Position numbers and translations under genes: made by a program. DNA of 64,000 bases from Stenotrophobium sp050739895 (GTDB lineage Bacteria > Pseudomonadota > Gammaproteobacteria > Nevskiales > Nevskiaceae), in NCBI GenBank assembly GCA_050739895.1, contig JBOICK010000100.1:1-64000 (forward strand), read 5' to 3'. Shown one piece after another: positions 1 to 8,701 of this stretch; the stretch's first letter is position 1, and each line of letters opens with the position of its first letter. The notes under the pieces were generated by a model. That model was not told the DNA's origin. It did not search any database and was given only the letters and a program-made list of their open reading frames with translations.

Positions 1-78
1 GGACTGAGCAGATGCCGTCGCCGAGACCGCGTCTTCCGAACCTGTCCGTTCGAGCTTCATGACCGCCTTGTTGGCCAT
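1..78 (-). CDS. Possible 5' end of a leftward gene, cut by the window edge
   Basis: A leftward open frame begins with ATG at 78-76 and runs off the window after about 26 codons (starts MANKAVMKLERTGSEDAV). A second in-frame ATG lies at 60. The frame diverges from purE, and the roughly 100 bp between them is AT-richer, as expected of a divergent promoter region. There is too little protein to identify, and the ribosome site is weak. It could also be chance. Confidence 0.3.
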   Translation of the reverse strand, partial: MANKAVMKLERTGSEDAVSATASAQS

Positions 79-162
79 CCGCGGCAGGAAAACAATACTA
101 GCGTACTTTTAAAAGCTCGATTGCGAATACAGCCAATTGGTTAATTTGAGCGCGGGCGGGGC

Positions 163-190
163 TTTTCCATTGGGTGCGTGGCCCTATAAT
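163..190 (+). promoter_or_regulatory. Probable purE promoter
   Basis: A perfect -10 hexamer TATAAT lies at 185-190, followed by GCGCCGC. The best -35 is a weak TTTTCC at 163-168 with a 16-nt spacer. Transcription would begin near 197, giving purE a leader of about 40 nt. Confidence 0.5.
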
Positions 191-237
191 GCGCCGCTTC
201 CTCACGGGTGATTTGCCCGCCCAACCATCAGGGAAGC

Positions 238-735
238 ATGCCCAGCAAAAAGCCGCTCGTCGGCCTCATCATGGGAAGCCAGTCGGACTGGCCCACCCTC
301 AAGCCCGCATCCGAAACCTTGAGCGCGCTCGGCGTGCCGCATGAGAGCAAGATCGTCTCGGCGCATCGCACGCCCGAACGCATGGCGTCCTATGCGAAAA
401 GCGCGGCGGGCCGCGGCCTCAAGGTGATCATCGCGGGCGCCGGCGGCGCGGCCCATCTGCCGGGCATGTGTGCCGCCAAGACCACACTGCCGGTGCTGGG
501 CGTGCCGGTGCAATCGAAGGCACTCAGCGGCCTCGACTCGTTGCTCTCCATCGTGCAGATGCCCGCCGGCATCCCGGTGGCGACCCTGGCCATCGGCCAG
601 GCGGGTGCGGTCAACGCGGCGCTGCTTGCGGCCGCCATCCTCGCCAATGGCGACAAATCGCTCGCCAGCCGGCTTGCCAAGTTCCGGGCGGCACAGACCG
701 GCAAAGTCCTGAATGACGAGCCACTGAAGCTATGA
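238..735 (+). CDS. purE: N5-carboxyaminoimidazole ribonucleotide mutase PurE (class I)
   Basis: PurE converts N5-CAIR to CAIR in de novo purine synthesis in the cytoplasm. The 165-aa product has the class I signature: GSQSDW at residues 13-18, SAHRTPE at 41-47 with the catalytic His, and the glycine-rich AGAGGAAHLPG loop near 65-75. The ATG at 238 is chosen because GGGAAG sits just upstream and the protein then begins directly before strand 1; an upstream GTG at 208 only adds an unconserved tail. purK follows after 142 nt on the same strand, the usual purEK pairing and the functional sign that this is the PurK-dependent bacterial type. Length is normal for the family. Confidence 0.95.
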   Translation: MPSKKPLVGLIMGSQSDWPTLKPASETLSALGVPHESKIVSAHRTPERMASYAKSAAGRGLKVIIAGAGGAAHLPGMCAAKTTLPVLGVPVQSKALSGLDSLLSIVQMPAGIPVATLAIGQAGAVNAALLAAAILANGDKSLASRLAKFRAAQTGKVLNDEPLKL

Positions 736-877
736 GGGCCTTGGAAAACGTCGCGAGCGAAGGCGGGCTGCGCGTGGCCGGTACGCAGCAACCGGAGTTG
801 ACGCTTACGTCAATGAGGATTGCGAGTACCGCGCGCGCGCTGGCCGTCGAGCGCAGCAGGTTTACAAAGACCTCATC

Positions 878-1969
878 ATGAAAATCGGAATACTGGGGGC
901 TGGCCAGCTTGGACGGATGCTGGCCCTGGCGGGGTATCCGCTGGATTTTGATTTTGTTTTCCTCGATCCGGCGACGGAAGCCTGCGCGGCGCCGCTGGGC
1001 ACGCACATCAAGGCCGACTACACCGACGAACAGGCGCTGGCCGAATTTTGTGTGGCGGTCGATATCGCGACCTATGAGTTTGAAAACGTCCCGGCCAAAA
1101 CCGCCGAGTTCGTCGCTGCCCGCATCCCGCTGTTGCCCGGTGCGTCTGCTTTGACTGCGGGGCAGGATCGTCTATCCGAGAAACAGCTATTCGACCGGCT
1201 CGGCATTCCCGTGCCGAAGTACATGCCGGTCAACACGCGCGAGGCGCTGGAATTCGCGGTCCGGACCACCGGCCTTCCCGCGGTACTCAAAACCCGCCGC
1301 ATGGGTTACGACGGCAAGGGTCAGTGTGTCCTGCGCAAGCCCGCGGACCTGGACGAGGCCTGGGCCCATCTTGGCGGCCAGCCGCTGATCCTGGAAGCCT
1401 TCGTGCCGTTCGAGCGCGAGTTGTCCTGCCTGTCGGTACGCACGCGCCGCGGCGAAATGGCGTTTTATCCGGTCGTGGAAAACCAGCACCGCGAGGGCAT
1501 TTTGCGTATCGCTATCCCGCGCGTGAATGATCCGTTGCAGATGGCTGCAGAAGATTACGCGACGCGCATGGCCGAGCATCTGGATTACGTGGGCGTGCTC
1601 GCCTTCGAGTTTTTTGTCGCCGGCGGAAAACTGCTCGCCAACGAGATCGCGCCGCGCGTACACAACTCGGGTCACTGGAGCATCGAAGGCGCGGTGTGTT
1701 CGCAGTTCGAAAACCATCTGCGCGCGATCGCGGATTTGCCGCTGGGCGCGACTGGCTTGCGCGGCCCTTGCGCGATGGTGAATTTCATCGGTGACGCGCC
1801 ACCCACTGTAGAACTGGCGGCGATCCCGGACTTGCATATTCACCATTACGGCAAAACGCCCAAACCGCAGCGCAAGGTGGGGCATGCGACGCTGCTGGCG
1901 GACAACGCCACAGCACTGCAGGAGCGCCTGGCTCAGCTCAATACGCTGATCGCCAGAACGGGACGCTAG
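878..1969 (+). CDS. purK: N5-carboxyaminoimidazole ribonucleotide synthase PurK
   Basis: PurK is the ATP-grasp enzyme that makes N5-CAIR from AIR, bicarbonate and ATP, feeding PurE. The 363-aa protein opens with the nucleotide-fold motif GILGAGQLGRM. It continues with the ATP-grasp core (KTRRMGYDGKGQ near residues 138-149, ILEAFVPFERELS near 170-182) and the metal-binding end EIAPRVHNSGHWS near 255-267. It is the second gene of the purEK pair, and its stop is only about 10 nt from the stop of the convergent ParA gene, so no separate terminator is visible. The ATG at 878 gives the canonical N terminus MKIGILGAG. Confidence 0.95.
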   Translation: MKIGILGAGQLGRMLALAGYPLDFDFVFLDPATEACAAPLGTHIKADYTDEQALAEFCVAVDIATYEFENVPAKTAEFVAARIPLLPGASALTAGQDRLSEKQLFDRLGIPVPKYMPVNTREALEFAVRTTGLPAVLKTRRMGYDGKGQCVLRKPADLDEAWAHLGGQPLILEAFVPFERELSCLSVRTRRGEMAFYPVVENQHREGILRIAIPRVNDPLQMAAEDYATRMAEHLDYVGVLAFEFFVAGGKLLANEIAPRVHNSGHWSIEGAVCSQFENHLRAIADLPLGATGLRGPCAMVNFIGDAPPTVELAAIPDLHIHHYGKTPKPQRKVGHATLLADNATALQERLAQLNTLIARTGR

Positions 1970-1978
1970 GCGGACCCG

Positions 1979-2725
1979 TTAGAACCGCAGGCTTTGCTTG
2001 GCCTCCAGCCAGAGTCCAGCATAGGCCAGCAAGGCTGAGTCATCCGACGGGGCGTAGGCGGGCAGGGGCACGCGATGCTCGCCCATGCGCTCCACGGTCG
2101 AGGAATACGGGATCACGGACTCACAGCCGTGCGCCATCGCCTTGGGTGGCTGTTCAAGCAGATCGCGATGCAGTGACCGCCGCCGGTCCGCCATGGAATA
2201 AAACGGCCGCAGCTTTTCCGCTTTGAATCCTTCCTGCTTGAAATAATCCTGCACCTGTTCGAATGCACGCAACGACAGGAATGTCGGCACGACCGGCGCC
2301 AGTATCAGATCGGCCGCAGTGAAGACGTTGTCAGCAAGATGGGACAGACTTGGCGGACAATCAAGGACGATCAATGAATATTGCTCGCCAAATGGTTTCA
2401 GCAACCGCTTCAGGGCCTCGCGCGGCGGCTCCACCTTCTTGAGCATGATGTCCAGATAGCGGTAGGCGAAATCGGCAGGAATGATTGCAAGGTTGCGGTA
2501 AGGCGTCGGCTTGACCAGCCGGCCTATCGGCGTTTCACCCTCCAGCACTTTTCGGGTCTTGACCGCCGCCGGCTCTCCGTGGAAATACCAGCTGGCCGCA
2601 CCCTGTGGATCGAGATCCCAGAGCAGCGTCGGCACATCATCGGCGGCGGCGAGATAGGCAAGATTGACCGCCGCAGCGGACTTACCGACCCCGCCCTTGA
2701 GGTTATACAGCGCCAGGGTTTTCAC
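1979..2725 (-). CDS. Orphan ParA/MinD-family ATPase
   Basis: This is a 248-aa deviant Walker ATPase. The N terminus carries KGGVGKS at about residues 10-16, with the signature lysine. The Walker A' region LWDLDPQGAASWYF follows at about 35-48 and the Walker B-like IVLDCPPSLS at about 118-127. Such proteins position chromosomes, plasmids or protein cargo. No ParB gene or obvious parS is adjacent, so this is not the canonical chromosomal ParAB pair. It lies convergent to purK and upstream of nothing clearly related, and the cargo cannot be told from sequence. Family assignment is firm; the cellular role is not. Confidence 0.85.
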   Translation of the reverse strand: MKTLALYNLKGGVGKSAAAVNLAYLAAADDVPTLLWDLDPQGAASWYFHGEPAAVKTRKVLEGETPIGRLVKPTPYRNLAIIPADFAYRYLDIMLKKVEPPREALKRLLKPFGEQYSLIVLDCPPSLSHLADNVFTAADLILAPVVPTFLSLRAFEQVQDYFKQEGFKAEKLRPFYSMADRRRSLHRDLLEQPPKAMAHGCESVIPYSSTVERMGEHRVPLPAYAPSDDSALLAYAGLWLEAKQSLRF

Positions 2726-2782
2726 GTGGCTCTCCTCTGTCGAGTGCTTCCGCCGTCACTGGTGCCGTGAACCGGTCGCGCT

Positions 2783-3727
2783 TCAACCACCAAAATCACG
2801 AAGTTCGCCGCCATAGGCGATGGCGACACAGCCACCACCGGCATTGACCGCCGCGGTCGCCGACATCACGCTGCTGAGTATCCTGATCTTGTGTTCCCGG
2901 GCGACAGCCTCCAGCACCGTGTAGCCCGGCAATTTTGGAATGTGATCCGCTTCACCGCCGTAGCTGATGCAGACATGCTGCGTCGAAATACCTTTTTCAA
3001 TCTGCTGCGCGACATGGGTGAACATTTTTTCCACGGCACGATCGTAGCCGAGGATTTTGGCCACGGGTTTTGTTTCCGCCTGGTAACACTGGATGACCGG
3101 CTTGATATCCAGTGCGCTGCCGATGGCGTAGGTGAGCAGGCCGACACTGTTCTCGCCTTTTTTCTTGCCGCGCGCACGGATGTAATAAAGGTCGCTGGGC
3201 ACCATGTAGCCGCAGATGTTCTCGCGCAACTCATCCAGCCGGCGACGGATCGTGTTCGGCGATTCTCCGGCTTGCGCGAGCAGCGCCGCTTCCGCCGCGA
3301 GCACACCGGTGCCGCAGAACATGCTCTTGCTGTCGACCACGCGCAGGGCAAAAGGGCCAACCACTCCAGCTTCTGCGCGAATGCTTTTGTAATCGTTGAG
3401 GATGGCAAAAGACGCGCGCGTCGCGTTCTCGAAAATCGGACTGCGCGTCGCGGTAATGGTGATGCAGAAAACGTAGTCGTAATCGACCACGATGCGGTCA
3501 AGAAACTTGGCGCGGATCTGTTCGGCCGAGAACGCGGATGTTTCCGCGGACAGGCCCTTGGCTGCGAGCTGCTCGGTGTAGAACTTGCGGGTTACGCCGG
3601 GCTCGCGTTCATCCACCACGGTTTCATCGCCGAGCCGGATGCTGATCGGGAGAATGCTGATGTCGTGTTCTTGAAAAAACGCTTGCGGCAAATCGCAACT
3701 CGCGTCCACGACAACTCCGATGCGCAT
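2783..3727 (-). CDS. DegV family fatty-acid-binding protein
   Basis: The 314-aa product matches the DegV fold. It starts with MRIGVVVDASCDLP, has an internal TITATRSPIFENA stretch that fits the ligand-binding loop, and near its end the SYGGEAD motif. DegV (FakB-type) proteins bind a fatty acid; in Firmicutes they present it to the FakA kinase, but no FakA is visible here, so the partner is unknown. The ATG at 3727 is preferred over an in-frame GTG immediately upstream. It lies between the ParA gene and gyrB on the leftward strand, with about 110 bp separating it from gyrB. Confidence 0.8.
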   Translation of the reverse strand: MRIGVVVDASCDLPQAFFQEHDISILPISIRLGDETVVDEREPGVTRKFYTEQLAAKGLSAETSAFSAEQIRAKFLDRIVVDYDYVFCITITATRSPIFENATRASFAILNDYKSIRAEAGVVGPFALRVVDSKSMFCGTGVLAAEAALLAQAGESPNTIRRRLDELRENICGYMVPSDLYYIRARGKKKGENSVGLLTYAIGSALDIKPVIQCYQAETKPVAKILGYDRAVEKMFTHVAQQIEKGISTQHVCISYGGEADHIPKLPGYTVLEAVAREHKIRILSSVMSATAAVNAGGGCVAIAYGGELRDFGG

Positions 3728-3840
3728 CACAGCCCCCGGTGCTTGGTTACATGCGCGGCATTATGCCTTGCATTTTTCCATGAGCGCACGCCGAGGTCCG
3801 AACATCCGCATACCGCAAACAACTACGCCGGCAGCATCAC

Positions 3841-6246
3841 TCAGAGGTCGAGGTTGCCGACCAGCAAGGCATTCTGCTCGATAAAGTCGCGGCGGGGTTC
3901 GACCTGCTCGCCCATCAGTGTGGTGAAAATCTGATCAGCCGCGACCACGTCTTCGATCCGCACTTGTACCAGGCGGCGTACTTTCGGATCCAGTGTGGTT
4001 TCCCAAAGCTGCTGCGGGTTCATCTCGCCCAGGCCCTTGTAGCGCTGGACATGCAGCCCGCGCTTGGCCTCTCCGATCAACCACTGGTAGGCGTCGTCGA
4101 TGCTTGAGACTTCCTGTTTACGTTCACCGCGCTGCACAACCGCGCCTTTTCCGATCAGCCCAAGGGTGGCTTCACGCAAGGCCGAAATTCGCCGGTAATC
4201 CGGTGACGCAAAAAAATCACTATTAAAATTAAATACTTGTGTGTTTCCATGAGCATTGCGGCTGACCAGCAATTGCAGGCCTTCGACACCCATGCGCGTT
4301 TCCGCGCTGAAGCTTCCGTTGACTTCGGCACCATTAAGTTCATTCGCAAATGCAGTCGCCCATTCCGCGAGCACCAACTCCTGGACTGGCACCGGCGCGC
4401 GGCGCGCCAGAACCTGCACGACATTGAGATCGTAGCGACGCGCAACACGCTCGACCACGCCATCGACCGCCGCACGTTCCCGCATGATCTGCGACAGGCG
4501 TGAAGCCGGCAAAGGCTCTTGGCCTTCAGCGGGTGTCAACGTCGCTTCGTTGAGTGCGGCGGATAGCAGCCACTCATTCAATTCGCCATCGTCCTTGACG
4601 TAGGTTTCCAGTTTTCCGGCTTTGACCTTGTAGAGCGGTGGCTGCGCGATATAGATGTGGCCCTTCTCCACCAGTCCGAACATGTGGCGGTAGAAAAACG
4701 TCAGCAACAGCGTACGGATATGGGCACCGTCGACGTCGGCGTCGGTCATGATGATGATGCGGTGATAGCGCAGTTTTTCCGGCTTCATCTCGTCGCGGCC
4801 GATACCGCAGCCCATGGCGGTAATCAGCGTCGCCACTTCCTGAGATGACAGCATCTTTTCGATGCGGGCCTTTTCCACATTCAGGATCTTGCCCTTGAGC
4901 GGCAGGATCGCTTGGAAATGCCGGTCGCGGCCCTGCTTGGCGGAACCACCGGCCGAGTCGCCCTCGACCAGGAACAGTTCTGATTTCGCCGGATCCTTTT
5001 CCTGGCAATCTGCGAGCTTCCCCGGCAAACCGGCAATATCCAGCACTGATTTGCGTCGATTGAGGTCGCGTGCCTTGCGCGCGGCTTCGCGCGCGCGCGC
5101 GGCTTCGCAGACCTTGGCGACGACCAGTTTCGCCTCGCGGGGATTTTCCAGCAGGAAATTTTTAAGCTTGTCGCTGACCACGGTGGAAACGACTGGCGTG
5201 ACCTCCGAGGAAACCAGCTTTTCCTTGGTCTGCGAAGAGAACTTCGGGTCGCGAAGCTTGACCGACAGGACCGCAGTAAGGCCTTCGCGCGTGTCGTCGC
5301 CGGCCATCTGCACTTTTTCTTTCTTGGTGACGCCCTCGGACTCGAGGTAGTCCCCCATGGTGCGTGTCAATGCGTTTCGGAAGCCGGTAAGGTGTGTACC
5401 GCCATCCTTCTGTGGGATGTTGTTGGTAAAGCAGAACACGTTTTCCGCGTACGAATCGTTCCACTGCAGGGCAGCCTCCACGATGACGCCATCCTGCTCG
5501 ACCTCCATGTAGAGAACGCTCTCGTGAACCGGCGTCTTGTTCTTGTTGAGATACTCAACGAAGGCACGGATTCCGCCCTTGTACTCAAAAATATCCTCAC
5601 GCGAGCTGGTTTCCTCGCGCAGAACAATCCGGACACCAGAATTTAGGAAGGACAGTTCCCGCAAGCGCCGCGCAAGAATGTCGTAATGGAATTCCAGATT
5701 GGTAAAGATTTTGGCACTGGGATAAAACCGGACAATCGTCCCGCGCTTGCCGTCCGCTGAGCCGACCTGTGCCAGGGGTGCCACCGGCTCACCCATTTTG
5801 TATTCCTGATGGTGATGTGCCCCGTCTTGATAAATGTCCAGGATCAACAAGTCTGAAAGCGCATTGACCACGGAAACGCCCACGCCATGCAATCCACCTG
5901 AAACCTTGTAGCCACTGCCACCGAACTTACCACCGGCATGCAGGATGGTCATGACGACTTCCGCGGCGGAACGTCCTTCTTCTTCCATGATGCCCGTGGG
6001 AATGCCACGTCCATTGTCGGAAACACCCACGCTGCCGTCGCTATACAGAATGACCTGCACTTCCGTGCAGAATCCGGCCAGTGCCTCGTCGATGGCGTTA
6101 TCCACGACCTCGAACACCATGTGATGCAGGCCGGTGCCGTCATCGGTATCGCCGATGTACATGCCAGGCCGCTGCCTTACCGCTTCAAGCCCTTTAAGGA
6201 CCTTGATGCTGGTCGAGTCGTAAGTGTCGCTAATTGGTTCGGTCAT
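3841..6246 (-). CDS. gyrB: DNA gyrase subunit B
   Basis: GyrB is the ATPase subunit of gyrase, which introduces negative supercoils. The 801-aa length matches gammaproteobacterial GyrB (E. coli 804). The GHKL ATPase domain is visible through the EVVDNAIDEALAG box near residues 46-58 and GGLHGVGVSVVNALS near 118-132. The TOPRIM domain has LVEGDSAGGSAKQGRDR near 424-440 and DADVDGAHIRTLLLTFF near 500. The insert between TOPRIM and the conserved C-terminal RYKGLGEMNP is the gammaproteobacterial type. It is last in the leftward dnaA-dnaN-recF-gyrB order, 29 nt after recF. Confidence 0.97.
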   Translation of the reverse strand: MTEPISDTYDSTSIKVLKGLEAVRQRPGMYIGDTDDGTGLHHMVFEVVDNAIDEALAGFCTEVQVILYSDGSVGVSDNGRGIPTGIMEEEGRSAAEVVMTILHAGGKFGGSGYKVSGGLHGVGVSVVNALSDLLILDIYQDGAHHHQEYKMGEPVAPLAQVGSADGKRGTIVRFYPSAKIFTNLEFHYDILARRLRELSFLNSGVRIVLREETSSREDIFEYKGGIRAFVEYLNKNKTPVHESVLYMEVEQDGVIVEAALQWNDSYAENVFCFTNNIPQKDGGTHLTGFRNALTRTMGDYLESEGVTKKEKVQMAGDDTREGLTAVLSVKLRDPKFSSQTKEKLVSSEVTPVVSTVVSDKLKNFLLENPREAKLVVAKVCEAARAREAARKARDLNRRKSVLDIAGLPGKLADCQEKDPAKSELFLVEGDSAGGSAKQGRDRHFQAILPLKGKILNVEKARIEKMLSSQEVATLITAMGCGIGRDEMKPEKLRYHRIIIMTDADVDGAHIRTLLLTFFYRHMFGLVEKGHIYIAQPPLYKVKAGKLETYVKDDGELNEWLLSAALNEATLTPAEGQEPLPASRLSQIMRERAAVDGVVERVARRYDLNVVQVLARRAPVPVQELVLAEWATAFANELNGAEVNGSFSAETRMGVEGLQLLVSRNAHGNTQVFNFNSDFFASPDYRRISALREATLGLIGKGAVVQRGERKQEVSSIDDAYQWLIGEAKRGLHVQRYKGLGEMNPQQLWETTLDPKVRRLVQVRIEDVVAADQIFTTLMGEQVEPRRDFIEQNALLVGNLDL

Positions 6247-6275
6247 GATTGAGACCTATGCGGTAATTTTTGATT

Positions 6276-7352
6276 TTAACACTGACGGACCTGCCCATGT
6301 TCCACGTGGAACATAGCTATATCCTGCAGATCCTTGAACACTTCACTCATCCCAAAAGCAGTTAAAAAGACCTGCCCTGGGTACTCCTTGAGCATATCCA
6401 ACAATACCTTTTGATAATCGGTCGCCAGCTCTGCAGAAAAATCGTCCACCAATAAAACCGGTGCCCGCTGGGTCTGCTGGTGGATCAATCTGGCCTGGGA
6501 CAGTATTAGGGCCGAGATCAAAAGTTTTTGCTGGCCACGACTGACCCGGTTCTTGATCATGTGTTGGTCCAGCCTTAGGCGCAACTCGGCCCGGTGTGCG
6601 CCATCAACCGTCATGCCCATGCGCTTATCCCGTTCCAGCGTTGTTTTCAGAACCTGCAGGTATGGAACATCCTCAGGCCATCCCGCGTCCAGATCTGCAG
6701 ACCAGTCCGATGCAGTAAACCACTTCGCTACATATGTGGTCATCAGCGGCGCCAAAGATGCCAAGTGCTGCTTGCGGAAAGCCTTGAGGGATTCCGCGCA
6801 TTCCGCCAGTTCAGTATCCCAGGCGGCAACCTCCCTGTTTGGAGCTTTCTGTCTCAGCGCGCGATTACGCTGCTTGAGCGCACGCTGGTGCCTGCGCCAG
6901 ACCGGAAAGAACTGATGTTCCACGTGGAACACTCCCCAATCCAGAAAACTGCGCCGGTATCCTGGGCCATCCTGGAGCAATCTGTGCATGGTCGGATCAA
7001 TCACTTGAACGGGAATTGATTTGATCAGTTCCGCTGCCTTGATCTCCGAACCCTGGGCGGACCTTATGTCCGTGCCTTCCGGAGTCCAGTTCACCGATGT
7101 CTTGGCCGCCGGCATTCCCGCTTGCTGTGCCCTTCCGCTGACCCGCCAATACCGGCCCTTGGCGCCTGCCAGTTCCGCCGGGCTGCTGCCACGGAATGAC
7201 TTCGCTCTTCCAAAACAGTAGATGGATTCCAGCAGGCTGGTCTTGCCTGCGGCATTCTCACCAAAAATTAGGTTGAAATGCGGATTTGGCTTCAACTCCA
7301 AGTGATCAAACAGGCGAAAATTTTCACCCTGCAACAGGGCGATATGTGTCAT
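6276..7352 (-). CDS. recF: DNA replication and repair protein RecF
   Basis: RecF is an SMC-like ATPase that loads RecA at gaps with RecO and RecR. The 358-aa protein has Walker A FGENAAGKTSLLES near residues 30-43, the ABC-type signature region VSRGQQKLLISALILSQA near 270-287, and Walker B APVLLVDDFSAEL near 300-312. The start at 7352 gives the typical N terminus MTHIALLQGENFR. The gene lies 12 nt downstream of dnaN and is followed by gyrB, the standard origin-proximal operon order. Base composition is somewhat lower in GC than the flanks. Confidence 0.95.
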   Translation of the reverse strand: MTHIALLQGENFRLFDHLELKPNPHFNLIFGENAAGKTSLLESIYCFGRAKSFRGSSPAELAGAKGRYWRVSGRAQQAGMPAAKTSVNWTPEGTDIRSAQGSEIKAAELIKSIPVQVIDPTMHRLLQDGPGYRRSFLDWGVFHVEHQFFPVWRRHQRALKQRNRALRQKAPNREVAAWDTELAECAESLKAFRKQHLASLAPLMTTYVAKWFTASDWSADLDAGWPEDVPYLQVLKTTLERDKRMGMTVDGAHRAELRLRLDQHMIKNRVSRGQQKLLISALILSQARLIHQQTQRAPVLLVDDFSAELATDYQKVLLDMLKEYPGQVFLTAFGMSEVFKDLQDIAMFHVEHGQVRQC

Positions 7353-7364
7353 TGCCCGACCAAC

Positions 7365-8465
7365 TCAGAGCCTCATCGGCATCACGACGTATTTGCTGGA
7401 AGGATCATCAAGCGCGTAGATCAGCCCGCTGGAATCGGCGTTTTTCAGTTCCATGATGAACTCTTCGCTGGTCAGCGCGCCCAAGGCATCCAGCAGGTAG
7501 TTGACGTTAAAACCGATTTCCAGTGCGTCGCCTGCATAGGCTACATCCAGCGAATCTTCCGCTTCCTCGTTCTCAGGATTGTGCGTCTGCAGAGTCAGCT
7601 TGCCGTCTTCCAATTGCAGACGCACGCCGCGAAATTTCTCGTTGGAAAGGATAGCGGTCCGTCCCAGCGCACGCCTGGCCATCTCGCGATTTCCCTGCAA
7701 ACGTTTGTCGCCAGACTCCGGGATCACCCTCTCGTAATCCGGGAAACGACCATCGACCAGCTTGGTCGTCAGGCGCACCACATCGAGGTCAACCTGTAAC
7801 TGCCCGGCAGCGATTTTCAGGTGGACTTCGCCCTCGCCGGTATCGAGTTGACGCACTAGTTCCATAACCGCCTTACGCGGCACAATAATTTGTTCGGATT
7901 GTTCAAAACCGGTTTCGGTATTGATTTCGCTAAGCGCCAACCGATGACCGTCGGTCGCCACGGTGCGAACAAGATTCGGTTTAACTTCAAGCAACATGCC
8001 GTTAAGGTAATAGCGCACATCCTGCTGCGCCATGGCGAATTGGGTGCGTTCAATCAGGGTTTTCAGTTGTCCGCGTTTAAGCACTAAGGTGCGTCCGGTT
8101 TTAACCAGACCCATCGCAGGATATTCGTCGGCTTTCAGGCAGGCCAGTTGATAGCGGCTGCGTCCGGATTTCAGCGTTGCACGGTCGCTGCTGGATTCCA
8201 GGCTGATTTCTGCGCCTTCCGGCAAAGCCCGGCAGATATCGAACAGTTTTCGCGCAGGAACCGTGATTTTCCCTGGCACGAAGTTTTGTACGCGCGCCCG
8301 GCTTTCCAGTTCAATTTCAAGGTCAGTTCCGGTCACCACCAGCTCGTCGTCACGGGTTTCCAGCAAAAAGTTCGACAGCACCGGAAGGGTCTGGCGCCGC
8401 TCTACTACGCCGATCACTGATTGCAGCGATGACAGCAACTCATTTCTCCCCACTTGTATTTTCAT
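7365..8465 (-). CDS. dnaN: DNA polymerase III beta sliding clamp
   Basis: DnaN forms the dimeric ring that tethers DNA polymerase III to DNA. With the ATG at 8465 the protein is 366 aa, exactly the E. coli length, and starts MKIQVGRNELLSSLQ. GGTGACGAA precedes this ATG and serves as ribosome site; a longer frame upstream adds an unconserved MQTFVLIGDE. The C terminus YVVMPMRL is the conserved clamp end that shapes the protein-binding pocket. It is the second gene after dnaA, with recF 12 nt downstream. Confidence 0.97.
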   Translation of the reverse strand: MKIQVGRNELLSSLQSVIGVVERRQTLPVLSNFLLETRDDELVVTGTDLEIELESRARVQNFVPGKITVPARKLFDICRALPEGAEISLESSSDRATLKSGRSRYQLACLKADEYPAMGLVKTGRTLVLKRGQLKTLIERTQFAMAQQDVRYYLNGMLLEVKPNLVRTVATDGHRLALSEINTETGFEQSEQIIVPRKAVMELVRQLDTGEGEVHLKIAAGQLQVDLDVVRLTTKLVDGRFPDYERVIPESGDKRLQGNREMARRALGRTAILSNEKFRGVRLQLEDGKLTLQTHNPENEEAEDSLDVAYAGDALEIGFNVNYLLDALGALTSEEFIMELKNADSSGLIYALDDPSSKYVVMPMRL

Positions 8466-8701
8466 TTCGTCACCAATTAAAACGAAGGTTTGCAAAAATA
8501 ATAAACAGTAGTAGTAGGCGCGGCTACTTTCTGTGCGTATTTTTTATTTGTGGTTCATAAACAAATACATGCAGAAGTTTTGAAGCATAATTTCTTATGG
8601 GCATGTCCGGGTGTTGCCTGGGGATAAACACTGTGTCGTTTTCCACTCAGTGTTTTTGCAGGGTTGGTCCACAGTTATTCAGCCGACATGTTCACAACTT
8701 A
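8466..8701. other. dnaA-dnaN intergenic region with DnaA-box-like sequences
   Basis: This 236-bp gap is clearly AT-richer than the surrounding genes, with A/T runs around 8500-8600. It holds TGGGGATAA at 8619-8627 (reverse complement TTATCCCCA, one base from the DnaA box) and a GTCCACAG stretch near 8668. It should carry the dnaN promoter on the leftward strand. It may contribute to origin function, but no cluster of perfect boxes is present. Confidence 0.4.
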